Source: Pseudomonadota bacterium
GTDB lineage: Bacteria > Desulfobacterota > Binatia > Binatales > Binataceae
DNA length: 64,000 bases
Reading direction: 5' to 3'
NCBI GenBank assembly: GCA_021325025.1
Contig: JAJPHZ010000033.1
Span: 120,164 to 184,163, forward strand
This document shows, piece by piece, positions 44,702-53,180 of the stretch (the stretch's first letter is position 1; each line of letters starts with the position of its first letter). Position numbers and translations under genes: made by a program. The notes beneath the pieces are model-generated. The model ran no database searches and was not told the origin of the DNA. It saw nothing but the letters and a program-made list of their open reading frames with translations.

Positions 44702-45004
44702 CTAGTTGAAGCCGCTGATCGCCAGGCGGGCGAAAGTCGGAATGAAGTAAGACTGGACGAACCAGATGGCGATCATCACGATCACCGGCGAGAAGTCCAG
44801 GCCGCCGAAAAACACCGGAATACGGCGACGGACCCAGTTGAACACCGGCTCGGTCAATGCGCTGATCACGCGCACGATCGGATTGTCGGGGTTCGGTTCG
44901 ATCCAGCTCATCACGGCCGAGATGATTACCACCCACAGGTAGACCTGGAGCAGGTTGCTCAACAGCGCCGCGACGGTGATGACGAAATTGGTATATACGA
45001 ACAC
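44702..45004 (-). CDS. yggT: YggT family integral membrane protein
   Basis: A 100-aa protein with two hydrophobic blocks and the family pattern YLWVVIISAVMSWIEPNPDNP, then ITLEPVFNWVRRRIP-like (LTEPVFNWVRRRIP) and GGLDFSPVIVMI. YggT proteins are linked to osmotic adaptation and cell division. It lies 14 bases after proC. Confidence 0.93.
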   Translation of the reverse strand: MFVYTNFVITVAALLSNLLQVYLWVVIISAVMSWIEPNPDNPIVRVISALTEPVFNWVRRRIPVFFGGLDFSPVIVMIAIWFVQSYFIPTFARLAISGFN

Positions 45005-45018
45005 GATTTGATTTTAAA

Positions 45019-45840
45019 TTACCCGGCCAATTCGCGCGAGCGGTCGGCCGCCGCCTTGATTGCCGCTGCGACGACGCCCGGAAAGCCGTTGGCGCCGAAG
45101 CTGCGCAGCGCCGCCTCGGTGGTGCCGCCCGGCGAGGCCACCATCCGGATCAATTCTTCGACCGGTTGCCTGGATTGGCGCATCTGCGCGGCCGCGCCGC
45201 ATAGCGTCTGTAGCGCCATCTCATAGGCCAGCTTCGCGGGCAGCCCCTGCTCGACCCCCGCGTCTGCCATCGCTTTGACGAACAGGTAAACGTAGGCCGG
45301 GCCGCTGCCCGAGAGGGCGGTCACGGCGTCAAGCAGGCTTTCGTCGGACAGCGCGACCGTTTGGCCGACCGCGCGAAACAGTTTGAGGGCGAATGCCAGG
45401 TCGGCCCGGCTGGCGGCGGGACCGCGCACCAGCGCCGCCATCCCCTCGCCCACCATCGCGGGCGCGTTGGGCATCACGCGGATGACCCGGCACGTGGCGC
45501 CCAGATGGGACTGAATCCTGGCGATCGGAACTCCGGCGGCGATCGAGATAAACAGTTTGCGCGCCGCGCTGCCCGTACGCGCCAGCTCCGCGCCGATTTC
45601 CGCCAGCACCTCGTCGATGGTCTGGGGCTTGACCGCCAGCACGATGGCAGGCGCTTCACGCACGACCTGCAGGTTGTCGCGCACGGCGGCGACCTTGGTG
45701 TTGCGGGTGAACTTACGCCGGCGCGCGGCGTCGATATCGGAGGCGATCAGTTCGTTGGCCTTGAAGACCTTGCGCTCGACCAATCCTTTGGCCAGTGCCT
45801 GGCCCATGTTGCCGGCGCCGACAAACCCGAGCTTCTTCAT
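45019..45840 (-). CDS. proC: Pyrroline-5-carboxylate reductase
   Basis: A 273-aa enzyme for the last step of proline synthesis. The N-terminal Rossmann motif is KLGFVGAGNMGQALAKGL, and the C-terminal dimerisation domain has the signature LSGSGPAYVYLFVKAMADAGV and SPGGTTEAALRSF. It overlaps the yggS stop (ATGA). Confidence 0.95.
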   Translation of the reverse strand: MKKLGFVGAGNMGQALAKGLVERKVFKANELIASDIDAARRRKFTRNTKVAAVRDNLQVVREAPAIVLAVKPQTIDEVLAEIGAELARTGSAARKLFISIAAGVPIARIQSHLGATCRVIRVMPNAPAMVGEGMAALVRGPAASRADLAFALKLFRAVGQTVALSDESLLDAVTALSGSGPAYVYLFVKAMADAGVEQGLPAKLAYEMALQTLCGAAAQMRQSRQPVEELIRMVASPGGTTEAALRSFGANGFPGVVAAAIKAAADRSRELAG

Positions 45841-46523
45841 CGCGGCCGCTCGCCGAAAATCGCGCGTCCCACCCGCACGATTGTCGCTCCTTCCTCAATT
45901 GCCACTTCGAAATCGTCCGACATTCCCATGGACAGCTCGCTTAGCGCAAGTCCGCAGGCGGCGGCAAGCCGCTCGCGCATCCGGCGCAACTGCACAAAGT
46001 AGCGACGGCTAAACTCGCAGTCGGGTCCGGGCGGCGGTATCGCCATCAGCCCGCGCACTTCGACCTGATTGCGAATCGCGTTAATCAAGTCCTCGACCTG
46101 GTTGGGCGCCACGCCCGTCTTGCTCCCTTCACCGCCCAGGTTGACCTCGACCAGGACTGCGGCCGGCGGATCGCGGCGCACCCTGGCCAGTGCGCCCGCC
46201 AGGCGGATCGAATCCAGGCTCTGGATAAGATGGAATGCGCCAGCCGCAACTTTTGCCTTGTTGGTCTGCAGATGGCCGATCAGATGCCACCTGATGCGCT
46301 CCAGATCGGACAACTGCGCCTGCTTGGCCAGCGCCTCCTGCACGTAGTTTTCGCCAAAATCCCGCACCCCGGCGGCATACGCCGCCCGCATCATCTGCAC
46401 GGACTGCATCTTGCTGGCCGCTACCAGGCGCACGGAACCTTCGGCGCGGCCCGCGCGCCGCAGCGCCGCCTCGATCCGTTTACGCACCGCGTCCAGCCGC
46501 GCGGCGATTTCTGCGGCGTCCAT
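45837..46523 (-). CDS. yggS: YggS family pyridoxal phosphate homeostasis protein
   Basis: A 228-aa TIM-barrel PLP-binding protein (PLPBP). The cofactor Lys is in VRLVAASKMQS; other hallmarks are FGENYVQEALAK, WHLIGHLQTNKAK, and LSMGMSDDFEVAIEEGATIVRVG. It starts directly after the maf stop. Confidence 0.95.
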   Translation of the reverse strand: MDAAEIAARLDAVRKRIEAALRRAGRAEGSVRLVAASKMQSVQMMRAAYAAGVRDFGENYVQEALAKQAQLSDLERIRWHLIGHLQTNKAKVAAGAFHLIQSLDSIRLAGALARVRRDPPAAVLVEVNLGGEGSKTGVAPNQVEDLINAIRNQVEVRGLMAIPPPGPDCEFSRRYFVQLRRMRERLAAACGLALSELSMGMSDDFEVAIEEGATIVRVGRAIFGERPR

Positions 46524-47177
46524 TCAGCTTGCCTGCGACGGCTCAACGCCGGCGCCGTGGCGGCGCAGCGCTGTCAGCACCTCGTCGATGGGCAGGCCCA
46601 TCACGTTGGCGATCGAGCCCTCGACCGCGGCGATAAAATCGCCCGCATCGCCCTGAATCGCATAGCCCCCGGCCTTGTCGTAGGGCTCGTTGCTGGCAAT
46701 ATATTGCTCGATTTCGGCGGCTGACAGCTCCCTGAACCTGACGCCGCTGACTATCGCGTCACTTTCTACGATCCGGCCGCCGCGCGCCAAGGCGAAGCCG
46801 GTAAACACCCGATGCACCTGTCCCGACAGCTTTTGCAGCATCCGGCGGGCGTCGGCGCGATCGTGCGGCTTGCCCAGGATTTCACCGTCGATTTCCACCA
46901 CCGTGTCGGCTCCCAGCACCAGCGCATCGGGCCGCCGCACGGAAACCGCCAGCGCCTTTTCACACGCCATGCGCAGAGCAAAATCGGGTCCCGCTTCGCC
47001 CTCGGCGCGTGACTCGTCCACCCCGCTTTCGACGACTTCGAATTCAAGCCCGGCCTGCGCCAGCAATTGGCGCCGGCGCGGCGAGGCGGAGGCAAGCACG
47101 AGTTTGGGCGCCGAGCTGATTATTTTTTCGCCTGCCACCGTCGAATCAAAAAAGCTTGCGATGAGGTCATCTAACAC
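46524..47177 (-). CDS. maf: Maf family nucleotide pyrophosphatase
   Basis: A 217-aa protein. The Maf signature LVLASASPRRRQLLAQAGL, the VDES motif and LVLGADTVVEIDGEILGKPHD are present. Maf proteins hydrolyse dTTP, UTP or modified nucleotides. It heads the five-gene minus-strand operon maf-yggS-proC-yggT-yggU. Relative to family starts it has about 25 extra N-terminal residues (MLDDLIASFF), so a later start is possible. Confidence 0.93.
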   Translation of the reverse strand: MLDDLIASFFDSTVAGEKIISSAPKLVLASASPRRRQLLAQAGLEFEVVESGVDESRAEGEAGPDFALRMACEKALAVSVRRPDALVLGADTVVEIDGEILGKPHDRADARRMLQKLSGQVHRVFTGFALARGGRIVESDAIVSGVRFRELSAAEIEQYIASNEPYDKAGGYAIQGDAGDFIAAVEGSIANVMGLPIDEVLTALRRHGAGVEPSQAS

Positions 47178-47273
47178 CTGTCACAGGCCCCAGGACCGTG
47201 CAAGTTGACATCATCGCAGCCAGGCTGTTTTGCACGGCCGCATCAAATGCTAACCACATTAATAGGCGCGATC

Positions 47274-49343
47274 ATGAAAGATATTGGATGGGTTCGGTGG
47301 TTGATGCTGGGAGTGGGCGCCGTCCTATGCGCCGGAGCGATCGCGGTTGCGGCCGCCACCGCGCCTCAGTCTCAATTCGCCGCAGGCTACGCCGCCTTTG
47401 AGCGCGGCGACCTGCAATCCGCCATACCGCAGCTCAAGGCCGCGGCGCAAGCCGGTGTGTTGGCAGACTATGCGCTGTTCTACCTGGGCCAGGCGCTGCT
47501 CGAGCGGCACGATCAGGACGGCGCTGCCGCCACCTTCACGCGCCTATCCGCCAGCTATCCGGAGAGCATCTTCGCGGCGCGCGCCGAGCTGGCGTTGGCC
47601 AAAATCGCGCTGGAGCGCAATCAGCCGGGACCGGCACGTCAGCACGCGCGCGCCGCACTTGACCGGTCCGAACAAGCCGCCGTGCAGGCGCCGGCGCGGC
47701 TGGCGCTCGCCCGCGCCCTGCTCGGTCTCGGTCAACCCGCGACGGCCTACGAGCAGACTCAGGAGTTGCGCCGCAGCTATCCGCACAGCAGCGCCGATGC
47801 CGAGGCCCGCGCGCTGGAAAAATCGCTGCTGCGCGCCCATCCGGAAGTAGCCGATACCGCCTCGCTCGCCTATCTGACCAATGAGGCGCAGTTGCTGCTG
47901 AGCGAGGGACAGAGCGAGGAGGCGTATTCGACGGCTGCGGCGGCGCTGGTATTGCAGCCGCCGTCCGCGGTGCGCGCGGCGATGCTGTGGGTGCAGGCCA
48001 AGGCTTCGCGCGCCAACCGCGAGCGCCAGGAGCGCGCGCTCAAGGCGTATCTGGCGGTTGCACCGCGCGGACCCAGGGCGCCCGAGGCGTTGTTCGACCT
48101 GGCGCGCCTTTACTGGCATCGCAAGGACACCGCCGGCGCGCGCATGTATTTCCGCGAACTGGCCGCCGATTTTCCCGGCTCTGGGCTGGCAGCGGGCGCG
48201 ATGCTGCGCATTGGACGCACCTATGAAGACGAGGGGCGATTCGAACTGGCGCGTTCGGCGTATCTGGCAGCCGCCGCGGCGCATCCGCACGCCGACGCCG
48301 CCGCCGACGCCCGTTTCCGCTCGGTATGGCTGCTCTATCGCAGCCGCCGCTTTGCGCAAGCCGCGGCCGGATTTGCGTCGATGAAGGCGCGCGCCGCCGA
48401 CCCGATAGAGCGCGCGATGTACGATTACTGGCATGCGCGATCGCTGGAGCAGGAGGGAGAGGCCGACCGCGCGCACGACATTTTTTATGATCTGGCCGAA
48501 AGTATCGCGACCAATTATTACCCGGAGATGGCCGCCCGCCGCGTTGGCGCGCCGCCGCTCGAAAGGCCCGCCGTCGAGCTTGACCCCGAGCCGGCCCCTC
48601 AGTCGGCGCAAGGACGCGCCTTATTCCATCTGCAGCGCGCGCTGGCGCTCAAGTCGCTGGCCCTTGACAGCCTGGAGTTGGGTGAGTTGAGGGAGTTGGC
48701 GCGCACCGCCCAAGGCGATCGCGCGATGCGGATGTTCCTGCTGGCCGAGTATTCCCAAGCTGGCGGCTATCACGACGCTACGACGCTGGCGGTCGAGATG
48801 GCGGAGCGCGGCGAGATTTCCAGCCGCCTGGCCGAGCGAATTCGCTATCCGCGCGCCTACTGGAGTGAGTTCAGCCGTGCCGCCGCGCGCACCGGTGTCG
48901 AACCTTACCTGCTGCTGGCGTTGGCGCGCCAGGAAAGCCTGTTCGATCCGATGGCGCGCTCGGTGGCCGATGCGCGCGGCGTGATGCAGCTTCTGCCCGC
49001 CACCGCGGAGAAAGTCGCCGCCGACGCCGGAATGCCCCGCGACGGCATCAATCTCTACGACCCGGCAGTGAATATCCAACTGGGCAGCATCAACCTCAAG
49101 ATGCTGCTCGCGATGTTCGGGGGCGATGAATTCAAGGCGATCGCGGCTTACAACGGCGGAGAGGAGGCGGTGCGGCGATGGGTCGAGCGCTACGGCGGCA
49201 CGGACGACGAATGGGTGGAAAACATCGAGTTCGCCGAGACGCGTAACTACGTAAAGAAGGTCATCGGCGGAATGCGCGAATACCGCATGCTCTATCCGGA
49301 GAAGGCTATGAGCCAGGCGGGCGCGACGATGACGATGCGCTGA
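47274..49343 (+). CDS. Soluble-type lytic transglycosylase (SLT domain with TPR-like repeats)
   Basis: A 689-aa exported enzyme cleaving peptidoglycan glycan strands. The signal sequence is VRWLMLGVGAVLCAGAIAVA. A long superhelical region of TPR-like repeats (about 35-500) follows. The C-terminal SLT domain has the catalytic Glu in LALARQESLFDP, RGVMQLLPATAEKVA, and KAIAAYNGGEEAVRRW. ATG 47274 is chosen to give a normal signal peptide; ATG 47247 and an open frame to 47205 are alternatives. Products could feed the AmgK-MurU salvage pair at 52413-54244. Confidence 0.92.
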   Translation: MKDIGWVRWLMLGVGAVLCAGAIAVAAATAPQSQFAAGYAAFERGDLQSAIPQLKAAAQAGVLADYALFYLGQALLERHDQDGAAATFTRLSASYPESIFAARAELALAKIALERNQPGPARQHARAALDRSEQAAVQAPARLALARALLGLGQPATAYEQTQELRRSYPHSSADAEARALEKSLLRAHPEVADTASLAYLTNEAQLLLSEGQSEEAYSTAAAALVLQPPSAVRAAMLWVQAKASRANRERQERALKAYLAVAPRGPRAPEALFDLARLYWHRKDTAGARMYFRELAADFPGSGLAAGAMLRIGRTYEDEGRFELARSAYLAAAAAHPHADAAADARFRSVWLLYRSRRFAQAAAGFASMKARAADPIERAMYDYWHARSLEQEGEADRAHDIFYDLAESIATNYYPEMAARRVGAPPLERPAVELDPEPAPQSAQGRALFHLQRALALKSLALDSLELGELRELARTAQGDRAMRMFLLAEYSQAGGYHDATTLAVEMAERGEISSRLAERIRYPRAYWSEFSRAAARTGVEPYLLLALARQESLFDPMARSVADARGVMQLLPATAEKVAADAGMPRDGINLYDPAVNIQLGSINLKMLLAMFGGDEFKAIAAYNGGEEAVRRWVERYGGTDDEWVENIEFAETRNYVKKVIGGMREYRMLYPEKAMSQAGATMTMR

Positions 49344-49423
49344 GGAGGAGGAAATCAAGCAGCCCCCGCCTGATTGTATAAAGCGTCCGCTTTGGAAAGT
49401 TTCCGCTAAACAGCGACCAAGCT

Positions 49424-50332
49424 TGGAACTACCTGCACTCGTACGAATCAACCGATGACGCGCAGATCGATGGACACATCGACCCACTCAGCTCGCCGAT
49501 CGAGGGCACGGTGATAGCCGTGCACGGGGAAGACGACGATCGCGTAAAGAAGGGCGACCTGCTGGTTGAACTCGATCCACGCGATTACCAGGTCGCGGTG
49601 GAGCAGGCAAAAGCGCGGGTCAAATTAGCGCGCGCCCAGCTCGCTTCAGCCAAACAGGATTACGCCGTCGCTTTGGCGAAGGTTCGGGAGGCGGAGGCCG
49701 CGAATTTCAAGGCCCAACGAGACGCCCGGCGCTACAGCATCCTGCTCGCTCAGCAGGTGGCGCCCCTGGAGCAATATGATCAGTACGTAGCCATCGCCCG
49801 AGTCGATGCGGCGAAAGTCGATTCCGCCCAACAAGCCGCGGGCTCGGCGGGGAAGGCGATCGCGGCGCGCGAGGCCCACGCGCAGGCTGCACAAGCTGCC
49901 CTCGATCAGGCGCTCCTGAACCTCAGTTACGCAAAGATCTACGCCCCGGCCAACGGCATAATCGGCAAGCGGTCGGTGCAGCTTGGCTCTCATATAGAGC
50001 CCGGGCAAACCCTGATGTTTGTCACTGAGACCGACGCCGTCTGGGTGATCGCCAACTTCAAGGAGACGCAGTTGGCCCGCATGCATCGGGGCGAACTGGT
50101 CACCATTCACGTCGATACCTTCGCCCGAGATCATCGCGGCTACGTCGAGCGTATGCCCGGCGTAAGCGGCGATCGCGTCAGCCTTCTGCCGCCGGAAAAC
50201 GCCACCGGCAACTACGTCAAAGTCGTGCAGCGGCTGCCCGTGAGGTTTCTGCTCGAAGCCGGGCAGGACCCTGACCATCAGTTGCATCCGGGAATGTCGG
50301 TGGAGCCTACAGTATGGCTGCAGCAGTCTCAC
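49424..50332 (+). pseudogene. Decayed HlyD/EmrA-type membrane fusion protein gene
   Basis: The reading frame matches EmrA-like adaptors: WNYLHSYESTDDAQIDGHID, the biotinyl-lipoyl half SPIEGTVIAVHGEDDDRVKK, a coiled-coil hairpin and the second lipoyl half NLSYAKIYAPANGIIGKRSV up to HPGMSVEPTVWLQ. The N-terminal membrane anchor and a start codon are missing; the frame is closed at 49379-49381, and the first internal start (GTG 49511) would cut the domain. The natural stop is also lost, since the frame runs on to 50635 through the next gene. It is therefore probably not functional. Confidence 0.75.
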
Positions 50333-50530
50333 CGGAAGCAGCGATCGCGCCCGCAGTACGGGCGCGGCCGGCGCACGTGCGCCATAGTCCGTGGGCGATC
50401 GCGCTCACCGTCACGATGGCAACGTTCATGGAGCTGCTCGACACCAGTATTTCGAATGTATCGTTGCCGCACATCGCTGGAGGCCCGGGCACCAGCTACG
50501 ACGAAGCGACCTGGGTGCTCACCAGCTACC
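50314..50530 (+). pseudogene. N-terminal fragment of an EmrB-type (DHA2) transporter gene
   Basis: From ATG 50314 the frame gives an EmrB-like start: SPWAIALTVTMATFMELLDT, SISNVSLPHIAGG and SYDEATWVLTSY. It breaks at about residue 72 inside what should be the second helix, after which no frame continues the family pattern. Intact relatives have about 500 residues. It overlaps the decayed emrA-like frame as in real emrAB operons. The stretch 50531-50764 contains no recognisable gene. Confidence 0.75.
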
Positions 50531-50764
50531 GATGGACGCAACCAGCTTCATTATGTCGCAGACGCAGGATCACTACGTTTCGATTCGTCGGAAGGAAACC
50601 ACAGGCAGCCGACCCGGTTGGCGTCACGGGCGTAGGCAGCGCAAATCGCGCAGAGAAGGCGTGTCAAGAGTCGCCCTCATTGTGTTATCCTGATAGCAGA
50701 TGCTGTATGTGGGGAGCGCTGCGCAGAACGCCAGGCGCTCAACTGAGCCGACAGGAATCCGCTT

Positions 50765-51397
50765 ATGCCGCAGCCAGGTGATCAGTCATGCACGCCAGCA
50801 GTCCCGTTGAGCACCCGCTTTACCGACGCGTTCGCATTCGCCTTCGAGGTGCATCGCGGACAGACCAAAAAGAGCACCACCGTGCCCTACATCAGCCATC
50901 TGCTCGAGGTTGCGGGGCTGGTGCTCGCATACGGTGGCAATGAAGACGAGGCGATTGCCGCGCTGTTGCACGACACCCTGGAGGACCATCCTGAACAGGC
51001 AACGTTTGCGGAAATCAGCCGTCGGTTCGGCGAGCGGGTCGCGGCGATTGTGCTTGGATGCAGCGATACGACCGTCAGACCGAAGCCCGATTGGCACAAG
51101 CGCAAGCGAGACTATATCGCACACCTGCGCGGCGCCGATGAATCCGAAGTGATGGTGGCCGCGGCCGACAAGCTGGTCAACGCGCGCTCGGTGATCAAGG
51201 ATTATCGCGAGGTCGGCGACGAGGTCTGGAAGCGCTTTAACGCCGGCCGATCGGATCAGCTTTGGTACTATCGCGAGGTGACCAGGGCGCTGAAGGATGC
51301 AGCGGGCAATGGCCGCGCGCGGGCGCTGGTCGGCGAGCTGGAGCGCGCGGTGCATGAGCTTGAAGCCCTGTGCGGCGCCTCCTCGAGCTCTGACTGA
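50765..51397 (+). CDS. HD-domain protein, ppGpp hydrolase-like
   Basis: A 210-aa protein with the MESH1/SpoT-hydrolase arrangement: H45 in VPYISHLLEVA, the H69-D70 pair with E73-D74 in LLHDTLED, and a later ADKLVNARSVIKD Asp region. There is no synthetase domain, TGS or ACT domain. The likely activity is Mn-dependent hydrolysis of (p)ppGpp or a related nucleotide, making it a small alarmone hydrolase candidate. The start is ATG 50765 with AGGA nearby. It overlaps the next gene by about 44 bases. Confidence 0.85.
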   Translation: MPQPGDQSCTPAVPLSTRFTDAFAFAFEVHRGQTKKSTTVPYISHLLEVAGLVLAYGGNEDEAIAALLHDTLEDHPEQATFAEISRRFGERVAAIVLGCSDTTVRPKPDWHKRKRDYIAHLRGADESEVMVAAADKLVNARSVIKDYREVGDEVWKRFNAGRSDQLWYYREVTRALKDAAGNGRARALVGELERAVHELEALCGASSSSD

Positions 51398-52265
51398 GCC
51401 CGCACTGGCGCAATTTCCCGATTGCGCAATCCTGCCGCTGCCATCGCCGGACGCCGTATCCGGCGTCGACGTGGGAGAGGATTTCCTCGACCTCGCCGTG
51501 CTGCGCGCAACAGCGCCCATCATCGAGCATCATCGGGTTGCGCTCGCCGGCATCGAGGAGGATCCGCTTGGTATCCTGCGCAAGCGCCTGCTCGCGTGTT
51601 GCCCGGATCTCAACCGCAAGTGGCTAGCCTTGATCGACTCGCCGCGCTGGCCGCGCGACCTCGACTATTCAAGCCCCGTGATGTGCCCGCGCAATCCGGC
51701 TCCCGCGGGCCGAATACTGGATTCGGCACTGCGTGCGATGCTGCGTGCGTCGGAGCGCCACCGCGCGATGCGCCTGTCGATGTTCCCGACGCCGGAGTTC
51801 GCCTACTTCGCCAATCGCGCGAACGCGCCCGCCTGCAAGGCGCATCTGCGCGCGGCATTCCGCCAGCTTTTCCAAGGTGCGGACGGCCCTGCGGGCGAAT
51901 CTTCACCGCCAGCGGCGGGAGCGGGCGCAAACTTCACCCGCTTCATGCTCGCCGGCTTTGTGACCTTCAAAGCCTGGCAGGCCTCAGACGTGGGAACGCT
52001 GGAGGCCTATCCGGATCTCCAATTCAGATTGGCAAGCCGCAACCCGCTGCCGCCAAAGCGCGCCGGCAGAGCAGCGTTGGCGGCGCGAGTCGCGGTCATC
52101 AAGCGTCTGCGCCGATCGCTGGCCATCGACCTCAAATCACTGCCCGCAACGCCGGATCAGGCCGACGCGGAAATCCTCGCACTGACGGCCGCCATCGCGG
52201 CAAACCAAGGTTCGCTGGCCGCCCTCGACCATCCGGCTGAGGGCCGCTTTCTGATCACCTTTTGA
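51354..52265 (+). CDS. DUF429-like protein (predicted RNase H-fold nuclease)
   Basis: Up to 303 aa from ATG 51354; the start is uncertain because that would overlap the HD gene, and the frame is open upstream to 51297. Similarity to DUF429 is suggested by an early SGVDVGEDFLDLAVL strand and the late block VGTLEAYPDLQFRLAS followed by LPPKRAG and a basic helix. These proteins have an RNase H-like fold and no proven role. Codon use resembles neighbouring genes. I am only moderately sure of the family. Confidence 0.65.
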   Translation: MSLKPCAAPPRALTEPALAQFPDCAILPLPSPDAVSGVDVGEDFLDLAVLRATAPIIEHHRVALAGIEEDPLGILRKRLLACCPDLNRKWLALIDSPRWPRDLDYSSPVMCPRNPAPAGRILDSALRAMLRASERHRAMRLSMFPTPEFAYFANRANAPACKAHLRAAFRQLFQGADGPAGESSPPAAGAGANFTRFMLAGFVTFKAWQASDVGTLEAYPDLQFRLASRNPLPPKRAGRAALAARVAVIKRLRRSLAIDLKSLPATPDQADAEILALTAAIAANQGSLAALDHPAEGRFLITF

Positions 52266-52360
52266 GGCGCCCGGCGCGCAATGAGTATCCATGGAAAGCA
52301 GGCGCCAAATCATTCTCCCGGAGGGACAGGAGTTAAGGAAAGCAGCCATCTTTTGCGCCA

Positions 52361-52375
52361 GGTGCGTAACGCACC
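52361..52375. repeat. Short inverted repeat
   Basis: GGTGCGT-A-ACGCACC is a perfect 7-bp palindrome in the 147-base gap between the DUF429-like gene and the end of the minus-strand murU gene. It has no T run. It may be part of a convergent termination region. Confidence 0.35.
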
Positions 52376-52412
52376 CAACGCCCAGCTCGACTTTTCCGCA
52401 CTGTGCCGGGGT

Positions 52413-53180
52413 TCAGGAAATCGCAAGCGGCGGGTTAGCCGCGAATTCACGCTTTAGATTTTCGTAGGTCGCCAGGTCATCGACGGTGCGGAACAGCCCG
52501 CGATGGACGAAGCCAAACAAGGGCAGGCCGCGCGCGACCATTGGGGCGAACAGATCCTTCATGCTGCTGAACGCAGGCGGCTCCGCCGCCGGCATCATCT
52601 CATAGACCCTGGGCTCGCAGATGTAGAGCCCGCAAAACATGTAAGGCTCGACGGCTAAAGTAGGCGGCTGCGGCGGAAAGTCCTCGAAGCCGCCCTGGCG
52701 CGCGGTCAGCAGACGCATCCGGCGCAGCCGCCCGTCGCGATCGATCTCCAGATGGCTGTACGCACTCATGTTGGCGGGCCGGGTCAGCGCGAAGGTCGCC
52801 AGCGCGCCGCGCGTGCGATGGAACTCAATCATCGCGGGCAGCTCCAGATCCATCACGGTGTCGGCGTTGGCCACCACGAAGGATTCCTCGCCGAAGAAGC
52901 TGCGCAGGCCGCACAACGGACCTCCGGTCCCAAGTAGAACCGTCTCGGGCGCGTAGGTGATCTCCAAACCCAACTCGTGCCCCGCCCCCAACCCGGTTTG
53001 GATGCGGTCCGCCAGATGATGCACGTTGATCGCGACCTGCGTGATGCCGGCCCGCTTGAGCATCAACAGCGGATAATGGATCAGCGGCCGGCCGCCCAGT
53101 TCCAGCATCGGCTTGGGCGTCGTTTCGGTCAGCGGCCGCAGCCGCTCGCCCTTGCCCGCCGCCAGCACCAGCGCTTTCAT
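52413..53180 (-). CDS. murU: Nucleotidyltransferase, MurNAc-1-phosphate uridylyltransferase-like
   Basis: A 255-aa sugar-nucleotide transferase. The N-terminal MKALVLAAGKGERLRPLTE plus PKPMLELGGRPLIHY is the NTP-binding signature, and ADTVMDLELP carries the metal-binding Asp. Next to an AmgK-type kinase it matches MurU, which makes UDP-MurNAc from MurNAc-1-phosphate in peptidoglycan salvage. Its ATG overlaps the kinase stop (ATGA). MurU is assigned on context; another sugar-1-phosphate is possible. Confidence 0.87.
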   Translation of the reverse strand: MKALVLAAGKGERLRPLTETTPKPMLELGGRPLIHYPLLMLKRAGITQVAINVHHLADRIQTGLGAGHELGLEITYAPETVLLGTGGPLCGLRSFFGEESFVVANADTVMDLELPAMIEFHRTRGALATFALTRPANMSAYSHLEIDRDGRLRRMRLLTARQGGFEDFPPQPPTLAVEPYMFCGLYICEPRVYEMMPAAEPPAFSSMKDLFAPMVARGLPLFGFVHRGLFRTVDDLATYENLKREFAANPPLAIS

